From the NCBI GenBank assembly GCA_016841365.1, contig JAENZI010000003.1, positions 205,423 to 269,422 of the forward strand: 64,000 bases of DNA, given 5' to 3'. How positions within the stretch are numbered: the stretch's first letter is position 1; each line of letters starts with the position of its first letter. Of the stretch, positions 8,516 to 17,602 are shown one piece after another. The stretch comes from Anaerolineaceae bacterium (GTDB lineage: Bacteria; Chloroflexota; Anaerolineae; Anaerolineales; Anaerolineaceae). The position numbers and the translations under genes were made by a program. Under the pieces are notes generated by a model, which searched no databases, was not told the origin of the DNA, and saw only the letters and a program-made list of their open reading frames with translations.

Positions 8516-10000
8516 ATGCAAAGACACAAATTTCCACTTTTTCGTTGGGTTGCGATCATTATCATCCTGATCACAGTCGTGCTGGTCACAGTTCAGCTCG
8601 TAGCCTACAGCCGCATCCGAAACAATTTTCCGCTTGGTTTCCAGGTTGGTGGCATACCAATCGGCGGCCTGAACTATGAAGAGGCTGCTGAAAGGATTTA
8701 TACCGTCTATCGTGCCCCTATCGAACTGAATTATGCCGGCAATCCCATCCAGGTGCGCCCGGCTGTCTTGGGTTTTGAACCTGAAGTCGAGCGGATGCTG
8801 GCTGTTGCCGACAACCTGCGCGTATCAGAGCCATTTTGGGAAGGCTTTTGGAATTTCCTTTGGAATCAGAATATTGAGGTTACCAATATCCCCCTCAGCG
8901 CCGACTATGATGAGCCGCGCATCCGAGAATATCTCCGGCTTGAAATTGCCCCCCGCTACGACACGCCCGCCACACCCCCGCAACCAGTTCCCGGTTCGAC
9001 AACCTTCACGGCTGGTAGCCCCGGCACCCAGGTCGACTTCGATCGTGCTGCATTGCAGATCGTCGATGCCCTTGGCTCTGCCGCGAACCGCAAGGTCAAC
9101 CTTGCCTTAGATCAGACTTCTATCCCCGGCCCTGCTATTGGGGATTTGGAAATCATGCTTAAACAAATCATCGATGTTTCAGATTTTGACGGCACAGTCG
9201 AGTTGTATATGCAGGATATGGACACCAACCGCAACCTGCACATCGCCTACCAAGCCGAATCCGGCGATCTGCCCACCGATATCTCCTTTTCAGCCTGGAG
9301 CACGGTGAAAATCCCATTGATGGTGACAGCCTTCCGCTTTATGGAAGAACCCTGGCCTGAAGAATATTTGGAATTAATGGAAGAGATGATCGAGCAATCC
9401 GAAAACACGAGCACCGATGAGCTGGCAATGGCAGTCATTGACAGCAATCTCTCACCCCTGATCGTGACAGAAGATATACAGCGCTTAGGGCTTGAGAACA
9501 CCTTTTGGGGCGGTCATTTTTATGTAGGGGCTCCCCTCCTGCAGCGTTTTGAGACCCCCGCCAACCAGCGTGAAGATATCAATACCGACCCCGATATCTA
9601 CAATCAGACCACACCGGCAGACCTGGGCATGCTCATGGAAGATATTTACACCTGCGCCGAGCGCGGCGGCGGTGCCTTAATTGCCGCTTTCCCGGATGAG
9701 ATCACGCAGGCGGAGTGCAGGCAGATGATCACATACTTGTCGCGCAATCAGATTGCCGTTCTGATCCAGGCGGGCGTGCCATCCGGCATTACTGTCGCGC
9801 ACAAACACGGATGGGCAAATGAAACTGACGGTTTGATCCACACCATAGGCGACACAGCCCTTTTATATACACCAGGCGGAAATTATGTGCTGACGATCTT
9901 TGTCCATCACCCGGTGCAAGCCGTATTTGATCCGGTCAACGCGCTGTTCGCAGAATTAAGCCTGGCAATTTACAATTTTTATAATAATTTTGGTCAATAA
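8516..10000 (+). CDS. Membrane-anchored serine hydrolase, beta-lactamase/transpeptidase fold
   Basis: The protein has one N-terminal membrane helix (residues 10-32) and no lipobox, so the rest lies outside the membrane. Residues about 45-200 resemble the peptidoglycan-binding-like domain found in VanW-type proteins (YEEAAERIYTVY, VLGFEPEVE). The C-terminal half is a class A beta-lactamase-like domain: the SxxK box is STVK in FSAWSTVKIPLMV, SEN follows about 40 residues later in EQSENTSTDEL, and KHGW stands where KTG is expected. It may act on cell-wall peptides rather than antibiotics; this is inference. The 494-residue length fits Chloroflexota proteins of this layout. It is a single gene with its own terminator. 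Confidence 0.8.
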   Translation: MQRHKFPLFRWVAIIIILITVVLVTVQLVAYSRIRNNFPLGFQVGGIPIGGLNYEEAAERIYTVYRAPIELNYAGNPIQVRPAVLGFEPEVERMLAVADNLRVSEPFWEGFWNFLWNQNIEVTNIPLSADYDEPRIREYLRLEIAPRYDTPATPPQPVPGSTTFTAGSPGTQVDFDRAALQIVDALGSAANRKVNLALDQTSIPGPAIGDLEIMLKQIIDVSDFDGTVELYMQDMDTNRNLHIAYQAESGDLPTDISFSAWSTVKIPLMVTAFRFMEEPWPEEYLELMEEMIEQSENTSTDELAMAVIDSNLSPLIVTEDIQRLGLENTFWGGHFYVGAPLLQRFETPANQREDINTDPDIYNQTTPADLGMLMEDIYTCAERGGGALIAAFPDEITQAECRQMITYLSRNQIAVLIQAGVPSGITVAHKHGWANETDGLIHTIGDTALLYTPGGNYVLTIFVHHPVQAVFDPVNALFAELSLAIYNFYNNFGQ

Positions 10001-10036
10001 AAAACCGGCTCAAAGAATGAACCGGTTTATTTTTAT
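10001..10036. terminator. Terminator after the serine hydrolase gene
   Basis: AAACCGG (10002-10008) pairs with CCGGTTT (10022-10028), followed by ATTTTTAT. It starts directly after the stop codon. On the minus strand it could also end the SHOCT-like gene. Confidence 0.75.
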
Positions 10037-10049
10037 CTAAAAAACACCA

Positions 10050-10709
10050 TCACCCGATAAAAATTTCAACACTTTCGCCGTCGTCATCATCAACGTGGAT
10101 GTAAAACGGCTCCTCCGCAGATAAACCATCTAAAATTTCGGAGTACTGATCCACAGGTTGATCACGCAGACCGGGGATTTTATGCCCAAAATTTGAAAGC
10201 ACCCAGCGCGTCAGGCTGATGGGCATTGGCAGGCTCAAAGCGATCCTTTGCGGCGTCTCTCCGGGCTTTTGCTGAATTCTGAGATGCACCCACACGCTTC
10301 TACTGGACTGAAAACTCATCGCAAGGATAAATACCCCAGCTAAAAACGGCAGCCAAGCCAGCCAGAAGCCAAAACCAAAACCATTCGCCTCATAAGCCGA
10401 ATACATCCAGATCGCGCCCAAAGTGGTTATCAATAAGCCAATGCCAAAAGGCAAAATCCACCAGCGTTTTAAGCGCTTCATGCGATCCATCTCTTCTTGC
10501 GGGATCTGAGGATATGTTTCTGACTCCTCGAATATGACATCTGATTCAGCAATTACGGCGTTTTCTGCAGACTGAAACTCTTCAGCATCCTCTTGATTGC
10601 TCTCTTGCGATCCGCCACCCATCGCATTGATCAAGCGCAAGCCTTCTTCGGCAGTGATCTGCCCCTGCTGGATCATATCCATTATTTTGCGTTCAGCGTT
10701 ATCAACCAT
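10050..10709 (-). CDS. SHOCT-like domain membrane protein
   Basis: The first 30 residues (AERKIMDMIQQGQITAEEGL) form the short helical SHOCT-like/YvlB-type domain: two helices around a GxITxEEA-like turn. A linker rich in Glu and Gln follows, then two hydrophobic helices around residues 85-130 (WWILPFGIGLLITTLGAIWM and WLAWLPFLAGVFILAM), and an acidic C-terminal tail. The function is unknown. The same helical domain is found at the C-terminus of the upstream neighbour, eight bases away on the same strand, so the two probably form an operon and may interact through this domain. Confidence 0.75.
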   Translation of the reverse strand: MVDNAERKIMDMIQQGQITAEEGLRLINAMGGGSQESNQEDAEEFQSAENAVIAESDVIFEESETYPQIPQEEMDRMKRLKRWWILPFGIGLLITTLGAIWMYSAYEANGFGFGFWLAWLPFLAGVFILAMSFQSSRSVWVHLRIQQKPGETPQRIALSLPMPISLTRWVLSNFGHKIPGLRDQPVDQYSEILDGLSAEEPFYIHVDDDDGESVEIFIG

Positions 10710-10717
10710 CAGTTACC

Positions 10718-11938
10718 TCAATCATCCAATGCTTTAAACAATGTTTCTGCTTCATCCACGGTGATCTTATTATCCTGCAGCATTTTCAAGATCATCAAAC
10801 GTTCTTCATCGCTGGCACCCTTTTTACCTGCTGGGCGCGTGACGGACGGCGTTGCAGATATATCAATCCGTTTTTCGCTTACTTCGCCAGTATCCACATT
10901 AATGCTGAAGCCGCGTTGCTTTTCTACATTCTCCATGATTTTATCCAACCGGATTTCAGCCGCTTTCACCTTGGCTTCTGCCATTCTGGTTGCTTGGGTT
11001 ACCCTTTCCTGGATTAGTTCACTGAACGCTGATTCCTCATAAGCGAATTTATCAGAAAGATCCCCTACAAAGTCGTCTTGCAGTTCGGTTAATTCACGCA
11101 ACGAAACATCACCTCCAGCAGCAGCACTAATTGTGCGGCTGGCTTCTGGCATCTTGTAGGTGTAAGTGTGTTCAACCAGATCAAGATCATCCTGTCCAAT
11201 CAAGATACGGATGTCTTGGCCACCAGAGCGCATCTCGAAGTTTGTAGGCTCAAAATTGTCGCCCACTTCCATCCGGATCGAACCCCCTGCCCGTAGAGCT
11301 AATCCATCTTTAGAAGCCGCAAAATCCTTAAGCACGATGTCGCCGCCAGCGCGAATGTCTTCACTGATGGTCAAACTTTGAGCCTTGAACGAGCCCCCTA
11401 CCTTCTCAACTCGGATCAGCCCGTGTAATGTCTGGCCTTTGAAATCGCCACCCGCTTTCTCAAGCAGGAAGTCTCCCTGGATGTTTTTAGTCTTACAACT
11501 GCCGCCGATTTTTTCACATCGGAAAGATCCCACCTCATCCACGACAAGATTCCCGCCCACCTTTTCAATCTGAACAGCACCAGATGCTTTGCGAACCGAG
11601 AAGTTCCCACCAACTTTTCCGATTCTGACCTCACCCACATCATTAAGCACAAGATTGCCCAGGGCTTTTTCGCCATTGATTATGCCACGAACGCCTGAGA
11701 TCTTGACAGAGCCCATGGCACGTTCCAACTCGATTTGGGAATCAACTGGCACAGAGATCTCGCTTGAGGCATTTACAGTTAGGTAAACATGACCATTCTC
11801 CTCTACCAGGGTCGCAAGCTGTGGGGAATCAACCTCACAGGTGACAGACGACTGCTCAACACCCATTATCTTGATTCCGCTATAAGCTTTGATATGGATG
11901 ACGGGCTGATCGGACGAGAGATTCAATTGGAGCGACAT
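10718..11938 (-). CDS. DUF4097-like beta-repeat protein with C-terminal SHOCT-like helices
   Basis: Residues 1-280 form a series of short beta-strand repeats with a recurring E(K/V)VGG or xxVGG step (GKVGGNFSV, EKVGGNLVV, EKIGGSCKT, EKVGGSFKA). This is the pattern of DUF4097/adhesin-like beta-solenoids. A charged helical segment rich in Ala, Glu and Lys follows, and the last 30 residues (DEERLMILKMLQDNKITVDE) repeat the helical domain found at the start of the downstream gene. No signal peptide is seen, so the protein is probably cytoplasmic. AAAGGAT lies shortly before the ATG. In Firmicutes such proteins belong to envelope-stress operons; a similar role here is only a guess. Confidence 0.75.
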   Translation of the reverse strand: MSLQLNLSSDQPVIHIKAYSGIKIMGVEQSSVTCEVDSPQLATLVEENGHVYLTVNASSEISVPVDSQIELERAMGSVKISGVRGIINGEKALGNLVLNDVGEVRIGKVGGNFSVRKASGAVQIEKVGGNLVVDEVGSFRCEKIGGSCKTKNIQGDFLLEKAGGDFKGQTLHGLIRVEKVGGSFKAQSLTISEDIRAGGDIVLKDFAASKDGLALRAGGSIRMEVGDNFEPTNFEMRSGGQDIRILIGQDDLDLVEHTYTYKMPEASRTISAAAGGDVSLRELTELQDDFVGDLSDKFAYEESAFSELIQERVTQATRMAEAKVKAAEIRLDKIMENVEKQRGFSINVDTGEVSEKRIDISATPSVTRPAGKKGASDEERLMILKMLQDNKITVDEAETLFKALDD

Positions 11939-11991
11939 GGCTATCCTTTCGTTATTAAGAAAACAACTCTTGACTCAAATTATTTAAAGTT

Positions 11992-12019
11992 ATGATATCA
12001 TTTAATTAAGTTTTGTCAA
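11992..12019 (-). promoter_or_regulatory. Promoter of the DUF4097/SHOCT operon
   Basis: On the minus strand TTGACA (12014-12019) is followed after 16 bases by TATCAT (11992-11997), about 50 bases before the start codon of the DUF4097-like gene. Confidence 0.6.
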
Positions 12020-12457
12020 GTGTGGTATTAATTATATTTAACTAACAAAATAACAAGTCCACATGGCTATGCAACAATTTATGTCAAATTTTTATTACCC
12101 TACATAAAATCTTACCTTCTTGTTAACCGCTTGTTAAAAATAAACGAACCAAGCATGATAGAATACAACACTACAGGATTAAATAATTTCGATAATTTTG
12201 TGATAAACTGTAATTATCTCTTTAGCAAGTTTGGAGTAATGATCCTCCATGAAAGTCTTTAGCAAGAACTTCGTCTTTCAATATTCGTATTCCCATCCCA
12301 TTATTCATAATTAATTCTGCGCGTTAATTACCGGTTGTAGTCGCCGATATCTTGAGTCCTACCCTATTTAAATATTTCAAGGAGGTGCACCAGGAAAACC
12401 AATTAAACAACGAACCTTCAATTCAACCAAGAGTATATATTCAAGGAGAAGTATAAA
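12020..12457. other. Intergenic region upstream of the peptide ABC operon
   Basis: These AT-rich 438 bases separate two divergent operons. I see no gene. TTGTTA at 12131 and TAGAAT at 12159 are too far apart to be a convincing promoter pair. Near the end are two strong purine-rich ribosome-binding-like stretches, AAGGAGG at about 12381 and AAGGAG at about 12443. Only the second has an ATG at a useful distance (12458). Confidence 0.4.
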
Positions 12458-14119
12458 ATGAGAACGAAGAAGTTTTTTGTCTTACTTTCAGTGTTGGTTT
12501 TAGCCGGCTTATTGCTTTCAGCCTGCCAGCCAGCCGCTGAAACAGCAGAACCAGTTGAAGAAACTGAAGCACCGGTTGCCGAAGAAACTGAAGAACCTGA
12601 AGTTGAAGAACCTGAATTTCTGTGGACTCAGAAATTACGCCAGGCAGTCGCTGCTTCCATTGACCGAGAGGTCATTGTAGACCGTGTATTCGAGGGGCGC
12701 AACATTCCTGCCTACCACATGGTGCCTGAAGGCTATCCCTACGCCACACAGCCATTTTTCGACAAATACGGCACACGTGATCTCGACATGGCCATTCAGT
12801 TGCTGACCGAGGAAGGTTATACTGAGGATAATCCCTTCGTATTTGACCTTTGGTTCCCCCCCGAGCACTACGGCACCACCACGGCTGACGTGATGCAGGT
12901 CATCAAGGAACAGCTTGAAGAGACCGGCTTGATGGTCGTCAACCTTAACAGCATGAACTGGGCAGAATACGTCGACGGTTTTGTCGCCGGCGATCTCCCC
13001 TTCTTTATGTTAGGTTGGTTCCCGGACTTTGCTGACCCAGAGAACTGGCTTTCACCCTTTGCTTCCTGCCTGCAGTCACCCGATAACGGCGTGAACTACT
13101 GCAACGAGCAAATGGATTCACTTTTACAGTCAGCGGCAGCTTCTGCTGATCCTGCTGAACGAGAAGACCTCTATCAACAAATCGGTGAACTGTATGCTGA
13201 AGATGTTCCCACTATCCCATTATTCTGGGAGCCCGAATTTGTTTCCTATCGTGATGGTGTGGAAGGCGTGATCGTAGGTGCACCTTTCGAATTCAACTAT
13301 CATGTCCTCAGCTTCTCTGATGATGCTGAAACTGCCTCTGGCAGCACCGATACGATCATCATTGGCACCACAGATGAGGTCAACAGCCTTGACGCAAGCG
13401 ATGCTTATGCCACCCACGACTGGGAGATCATCAAGAACACAGGCGTCGCCCTGATGTCCTATGTTCCTGGCACGTCAGAACTGGTCCCTGGTGCTGCTGC
13501 AGCAGCCCCCGAGGTTAGCGAAGATGGCCTGACCTATACCTTCACCCTGCGTGATGACCTGAAATTTGCTGATGGCACTCCTGTCACCGCTCAGAATTAC
13601 GTCGATTCTTGGAACCGTCTCAACACACTCGAAGGCCAGGTTTCCGGCTTGGTCCAGCTCTATGTGGAAAGCGTTGAAGCGACCGATGACTTAACAGTTG
13701 TCTACAACTTGAAAGATTCCTTTGGTTTCTTCCCGGCACTGGCAGCCACAGCCCCCTTCGTGGTGACCAATCCTGCCACGTTCGTTGCGGATGAGATCGT
13801 TCAATTCCCAGAGTCTTTTGACGGCATTGGCGCCTACCGCTTGGTTTCCTTCACACCTGGTGAACAATTGGTTTTGGAAGCAAACCCCGAGTATTTCGGC
13901 GAAGCGCCACTCATTCCCAATGTAATTGTTCGCTACTTTGCCGATCCCACCACCATGTCAAACGCCATCGAATCCGGCGCAATTGACGTTGCCTGGCGGA
14001 CCTTAGGCCCAGTAGAAGCCATCCGTCTGCAGGATGTTGAAGGCGTGACGGTTGACAAAGTTGAAGCCCCAGCACTTCGCTACATGGTCTTCAACCACAC
14101 GTTCTCAGTTTCAGAGTAA
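12458..14119 (+). CDS. Peptide ABC transporter substrate-binding lipoprotein, circularly permuted
   Basis: This is a family 5 (DppA/OppA-type) solute-binding protein with its two halves in swapped order. Residues 1-23 are a lipoprotein signal (LLSAC, Cys23), followed by an acidic Glu/Pro linker. Residues 54-288 match the usual C-terminal half: QKLRQAVAASIDREVIVDRV, then GWFPDFADPENWLSPF, then the terminal VPTIPLFWEPE...VEGV. Residues 298-550 match the usual N-terminal half: DTIIIGTTDEVNSLDASDAY, then SEDGLTYTFTLRDDLKFADG, then the mid-protein YMVFNHTF. The reading frame is intact and all fold elements appear once. AAGGAGAAG precedes the ATG. It heads the peptide importer operon. Confidence 0.88.
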   Translation: MRTKKFFVLLSVLVLAGLLLSACQPAAETAEPVEETEAPVAEETEEPEVEEPEFLWTQKLRQAVAASIDREVIVDRVFEGRNIPAYHMVPEGYPYATQPFFDKYGTRDLDMAIQLLTEEGYTEDNPFVFDLWFPPEHYGTTTADVMQVIKEQLEETGLMVVNLNSMNWAEYVDGFVAGDLPFFMLGWFPDFADPENWLSPFASCLQSPDNGVNYCNEQMDSLLQSAAASADPAEREDLYQQIGELYAEDVPTIPLFWEPEFVSYRDGVEGVIVGAPFEFNYHVLSFSDDAETASGSTDTIIIGTTDEVNSLDASDAYATHDWEIIKNTGVALMSYVPGTSELVPGAAAAAPEVSEDGLTYTFTLRDDLKFADGTPVTAQNYVDSWNRLNTLEGQVSGLVQLYVESVEATDDLTVVYNLKDSFGFFPALAATAPFVVTNPATFVADEIVQFPESFDGIGAYRLVSFTPGEQLVLEANPEYFGEAPLIPNVIVRYFADPTTMSNAIESGAIDVAWRTLGPVEAIRLQDVEGVTVDKVEAPALRYMVFNHTFSVSE

Positions 14120-14210
14120 TCACAGCAACATCAGTCAAGTCAGTGAGGCGTTTACAAAGAAGAACACATGATAACCAGCTAATCTGAAGACTGATATCAA
14201 TAAGCACAAA

Positions 14211-14238
14211 TTGGGGGCGAGGGAAACCTTGCCCCCAA
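14211..14238 (+). terminator. Stem-loop after the binding-protein gene
   Basis: TTGGGGGC (14211-14218) pairs with GCCCCCAA (14231-14238), with an inner AGG/CCT extension, and no T-run follows. It lies between the binding protein and first permease and probably stabilises the upstream mRNA or partly stops transcription, giving more binding protein than permease. Confidence 0.55.
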
Positions 14239-14268
14239 CGCATACCTAATCATAGTGGGAGTGAAATT

Positions 14269-15291
14269 ATGTCTACTTCCTTGCGGAGATTTTTGATCAC
14301 TCGAATACTGCTGACAATTCCCATGGTGCTCATTTTGGTCACGATGATCTTTTTTGTCATGCGTGTCTTACCGGGCGATCCCATCCGTTCCCAACTTGGC
14401 CCGCGTGTGAGCGAAGAGCAAGCCGATGCCCTCCGCGAGCGCCTCGGGCTGAACCGCCCCCTTTACATCCAGTATTTTGACTTTTTATGGGATATGGTCA
14501 CTTTTAATTTCGGCAATGCCCTTACACAGGGCGAAAGGCCAATTAAAGATGAACTTGGCGAAAGACTGCCGGCAACCATCGAGTTGACCATTCCTGCCAT
14601 CAGCCTGACGGCTTTGATTGGCATATTCTCTGGCGCATTTGCCGCCAAAAATCGCAAAAAACCAATCGACTATATCATCCGGCTGATTAGCATTGCCATT
14701 TATTCGATCCCTATCTTCTTTATGGGACTTATCTTCCAGATACTTTTTTCTGTCAGGATCCCAATCTTCCCGCTTGCTGGGCGAATGGATACCCTGATGT
14801 TAACGAATTTCCGGTCAATAACAAATTTCTATGTCCTGGATGCCATCCTCACACAAAATTGGCCGGCACTGTGGTCAGCCATCATGCACCTGGCAATGCC
14901 ATCCATCACACTCGGGCTAGCCCTCTCAGGCGTTTTCGTCCGGCTCACCCGGGTGAACATGATTGAAATGCTCCAGTCGGACTTCATCACAGCAGGACGT
15001 GCAAGGGGTATCCCCGAGAATAAACTGACCTACAGACATGCCCTGCGCAACACATTTATCCCCATTCTGACGATGCTAGGGCTTCAATTTGCAATCCTTC
15101 TTGCAGGGGCTGTGTTGACCGAAACGACATTTTCCTGGCCTGGTGTTGGCCGTTATCTCGTAGAACGCATTCAGCTCCGCGACTATACCGCTGTTCAGGC
15201 AACCGTCGGCGTTTTTGCCTTATTTGTGGCCCTGATCAGTTTGTTGATGGATGTCCTGTATGCATTTATCGATCCACGAATTCGCTACTAA
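14269..15291 (+). CDS. dppB: Peptide ABC transporter permease, DppB type
   Basis: This is the first membrane subunit of a dipeptide/oligopeptide importer. It has the family start RRFLITRILLTIPMVLILVT (helix 1), the periplasmic motif LPGDPIRSQLGP, and five more helices. The cytoplasmic EAA-like loop, which contacts the ATPases, is in the segment DFITAGRARGIPENKLTYRH. The 340-residue length is normal. It is followed 30 bases later by the second permease. Whether the substrate is peptides or another compound such as a nickel chelate or sugar cannot be told from the permease. Confidence 0.93.
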   Translation: MSTSLRRFLITRILLTIPMVLILVTMIFFVMRVLPGDPIRSQLGPRVSEEQADALRERLGLNRPLYIQYFDFLWDMVTFNFGNALTQGERPIKDELGERLPATIELTIPAISLTALIGIFSGAFAAKNRKKPIDYIIRLISIAIYSIPIFFMGLIFQILFSVRIPIFPLAGRMDTLMLTNFRSITNFYVLDAILTQNWPALWSAIMHLAMPSITLGLALSGVFVRLTRVNMIEMLQSDFITAGRARGIPENKLTYRHALRNTFIPILTMLGLQFAILLAGAVLTETTFSWPGVGRYLVERIQLRDYTAVQATVGVFALFVALISLLMDVLYAFIDPRIRY

Positions 15292-15321
15292 GACACCATA
15301 CCGGATTTGGAGTTATACCCA

Positions 15322-16584
15322 ATGAAAAACATGAATATTGAAAACGAAAAACAAGAAACATCAGAGGAAACCCCGGAATGGCTTTTGGATTTGGATAAAG
15401 TCGGATTTGTACGCAGGCTCTTCATCGCACGCAAGTGGTATGGCGGCGATTGGTGGTTTGTGGCAATCAGTGCTGTACTGTTGATCTTCATCATCATCGT
15501 GGGTATTTTCCCCCAATGGTTTGCACCTTACGACCCCCGAGCTGAAGTCGGGCCTTCCCTGCTTGCACCAGGAGAACCACCTCCATCCTATCTATTGGTC
15601 ACGCCGGTTGAAAGCGGTGATATCCGCTTCAGAGATATTGCAGATAGAACAAATAATATTGGTTTTATCATCGGCAGCGCGGCCAGCCAGGCAATGCGTG
15701 AGGCTGTGGACGCCTTGAACGCCGAGGCACCTGAAGGCACCCGCTATCAACCCCGCCAGCAGCGCTATGAAACCCTTGAAGAAGGACTTGATGCTCTTGC
15801 CAATGGTGAAATTGATGGGTTTATCGCCTCTCCGGAAGAACTGGGCGAAACCCTGGCTGACTACGCTACTCTTCAGCAGATTTCGACTCTGCGTGAAGAA
15901 GGCGATAAGGGCTTTCTATTTGGGACCAACCAGATTGGTCAGGATGTATTGAGCAGGATCATTTGGGGCACACGCATCGCGCTGATTGTAGGTCTGAGTT
16001 CGGCAGTCGTTTCATTTGTGATCGGTGTGCCGCTGGGTTTGATCAGCGGTTTTGTGGGTGGACCTTTTGACCGCGTCCTCACGCTGTTGATGGACAGCCT
16101 GTATTCCTTCCCTGGTTTGATCCTGGCGATTACCATTGCAGCGGTTTTAGGCGCAGGTATCGGAAATATTATCGTCTCGATTGCTGTGTTATATATCCCA
16201 ACCTACTACCGCATTGTCAGGGGTCAGACGCTGCAGGTTAAAAAAGAGCTGTATGTTGAAGCGGCTCGCAGTCTGGGGACCAAATCGAGAAAGATTTTGA
16301 CAAAGTACATCTTCCCGAACGTGATCCCATCTGTTGTGATCATCTTCTCAGTTAATGTAGGCGATGCCATCCTGACTGAAGCCGGGTTGAGCTTCCTCGG
16401 CTTTGGTTTACCGCCAGATACCCCCGATTGGGGCATTGACCTGGCACGCGGCCAGGATTATGTCCGCCGGGCGTGGTGGCTGATCACCTATCCTGGTTTG
16501 ATGGTGACATTGGTGACCCTCTCGTTCAGTATGCTTGGCGAGAGTTTATCTGAAATTCTAAACCCGCGTCTCACGGAGCGCTAA
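15322..16584 (+). CDS. dppC: Peptide ABC transporter permease, DppC type, with a large external insertion
   Basis: The second membrane subunit pairs with DppB. After helix 1 (residues about 45-65) the family normally reaches the FGTDxxGRDVLSR motif within a few dozen residues. Here FGTNQIGQDVLSR comes only near residue 200. Between them lies an extra segment of about 105 residues, with the pattern FIIGSAASQAMREAVDALN and LEEGLDALANGEIDGFIAS, which looks like part of a small binding domain facing outward. The remaining helices and the EAA loop (LYVEAARSLGTKSRKIL) are ordinary. The ATG at 15322 has GGAG nine bases upstream, so it is preferred over the TTG at 15307. Confidence 0.9.
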   Translation: MKNMNIENEKQETSEETPEWLLDLDKVGFVRRLFIARKWYGGDWWFVAISAVLLIFIIIVGIFPQWFAPYDPRAEVGPSLLAPGEPPPSYLLVTPVESGDIRFRDIADRTNNIGFIIGSAASQAMREAVDALNAEAPEGTRYQPRQQRYETLEEGLDALANGEIDGFIASPEELGETLADYATLQQISTLREEGDKGFLFGTNQIGQDVLSRIIWGTRIALIVGLSSAVVSFVIGVPLGLISGFVGGPFDRVLTLLMDSLYSFPGLILAITIAAVLGAGIGNIIVSIAVLYIPTYYRIVRGQTLQVKKELYVEAARSLGTKSRKILTKYIFPNVIPSVVIIFSVNVGDAILTEAGLSFLGFGLPPDTPDWGIDLARGQDYVRRAWWLITYPGLMVTLVTLSFSMLGESLSEILNPRLTER

Positions 16585-16585
16585 A

Positions 16586-17602
16586 ATGACGACAAACAAA
16601 GAAATATTAATGGAAATACGTGATCTCTCTGTCGAATATACAACCAGGCTTGGGCAGGTCAGCGCTGTGGACAAGATCTCCTTTGATATCTACAAAGGTG
16701 AAATTCTCGGTCTGGTTGGCGAATCCGGTTGCGGAAAGAGCACAATGGGCAAAGCGCTGATGCGCATGATCCAGCCGCCAGGTAAGATCACTGGCGGTCA
16801 GATCATTTTCGATGGTGAAGATATCATGACCTACGACGATGATCAGATGCGGGATTTTCGGGGACGCAGGGTGAGCATGATCTTCCAGGATCCCATGACA
16901 TCCCTCAACCCCGTCCAGCGCGTGGATGAACATGTCATCGAGGCGATCCAGGTTCACGAACCTGAAACAAAAACCGAAACTGCTCTGAAAAGAGCAGAAA
17001 AACTGATCCAGAAGCTGGGCATCCGCAAGAACCGCATGAACAGCTACCCCCACCAGCTCTCAGGCGGCATGCGCCAAAGGGTCATGGTCGGCTTGGGATT
17101 GGTTCTCAACGCCGATCTGATCGTCGCGGACGAGGCAACAACCTCCTTGGACGTGATCGTTGAAGCAAAATTGGCCGATCAACTCCGCCAAATTCGTGAG
17201 GATTTTGATGTTTCTCTGCTGGTCATCACTCACAATATCGCTTTAGTCGCCGAATTATCCGACCGGGTCGCTGTGATGTATGCAGGGCATGTCGTTGAAA
17301 TTGCTGATGTCGAACCGATTTTTGACAATCCACTCCATCCCTACACCAAAGGCCTGCTGGACTCGATCCCGAATATTAAGCTGGATGAGAAGGAAGTGCT
17401 GTATAAAATGCCCGGTGAGCCACCCAACCTGACCCATCCCCCTTCAGGTTGCCGGTTTCACCCACGCTGTCCATTCGCCATGCCGATCTGCTCAAAATAT
17501 GAGCCAGACTTCAAAGAGGTAACACCCGGAAGACAGGTCAAATGCTGGCTGTACATCGACCATCCCGAAAAAGAACAAGCAACCATCGAGGTGCAAGCAT
17601 GA
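16586..17602 (+). CDS. dppD: Peptide ABC transporter ATP-binding protein, DppD type
   Basis: One of the two ATPases energising the importer, acting on the cytoplasmic side. Walker A is GESGCGKST near residue 46, the signature is LSGGMRQRVMVGLGL near 158, and Walker B is LIVADEATTSLDV near 177. The C-terminal oligopeptide-transporter extension carries the cysteine cluster [19 protein letters not shown], which in this family often binds an iron-sulfur cluster. It begins one base after the stop of dppC and overlaps the next ATPase gene by four bases, so translation is coupled. Confidence 0.95.
   Translation: MTTNKEILMEIRDLSVEYTTRLGQVSAVDKISFDIYKGEILGLVGESGCGKSTMGKALMRMIQPPGKITGGQIIFDGEDIMTYDDDQMRDFRGRRVSMIFQDPMTSLNPVQRVDEHVIEAIQVHEPETKTETALKRAEKLIQKLGIRKNRMNSYPHQLSGGMRQRVMVGLGLVLNADLIVADEATTSLDVIVEAKLADQLRQIREDFDVSLLVITHNIALVAELSDRVAVMYAGHVVEIADVEPIFDNPLHPYTKGLLDSIPNIKLDEKEVLYKMPGEPPNLTHPPSGCRFHPRCPFAMPICSKYEPDFKEVTPGRQVKCWLYIDHPEKEQATIEVQA

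Noticed and set aside
12379-12450. Leader peptide after the AAGGAGG at about 12381
   Set aside because: The only start, a GTG, directly abuts the AAGGAG with no spacing, and the frame has no leader-peptide features.
12458-14119. Two separate genes or a frameshift in the binding protein
   Set aside because: The frame is open from the lipobox to the stop, each family element occurs once, and there is no internal ribosome binding site. A single permuted protein explains it better; assembly error remains the alternative to test.
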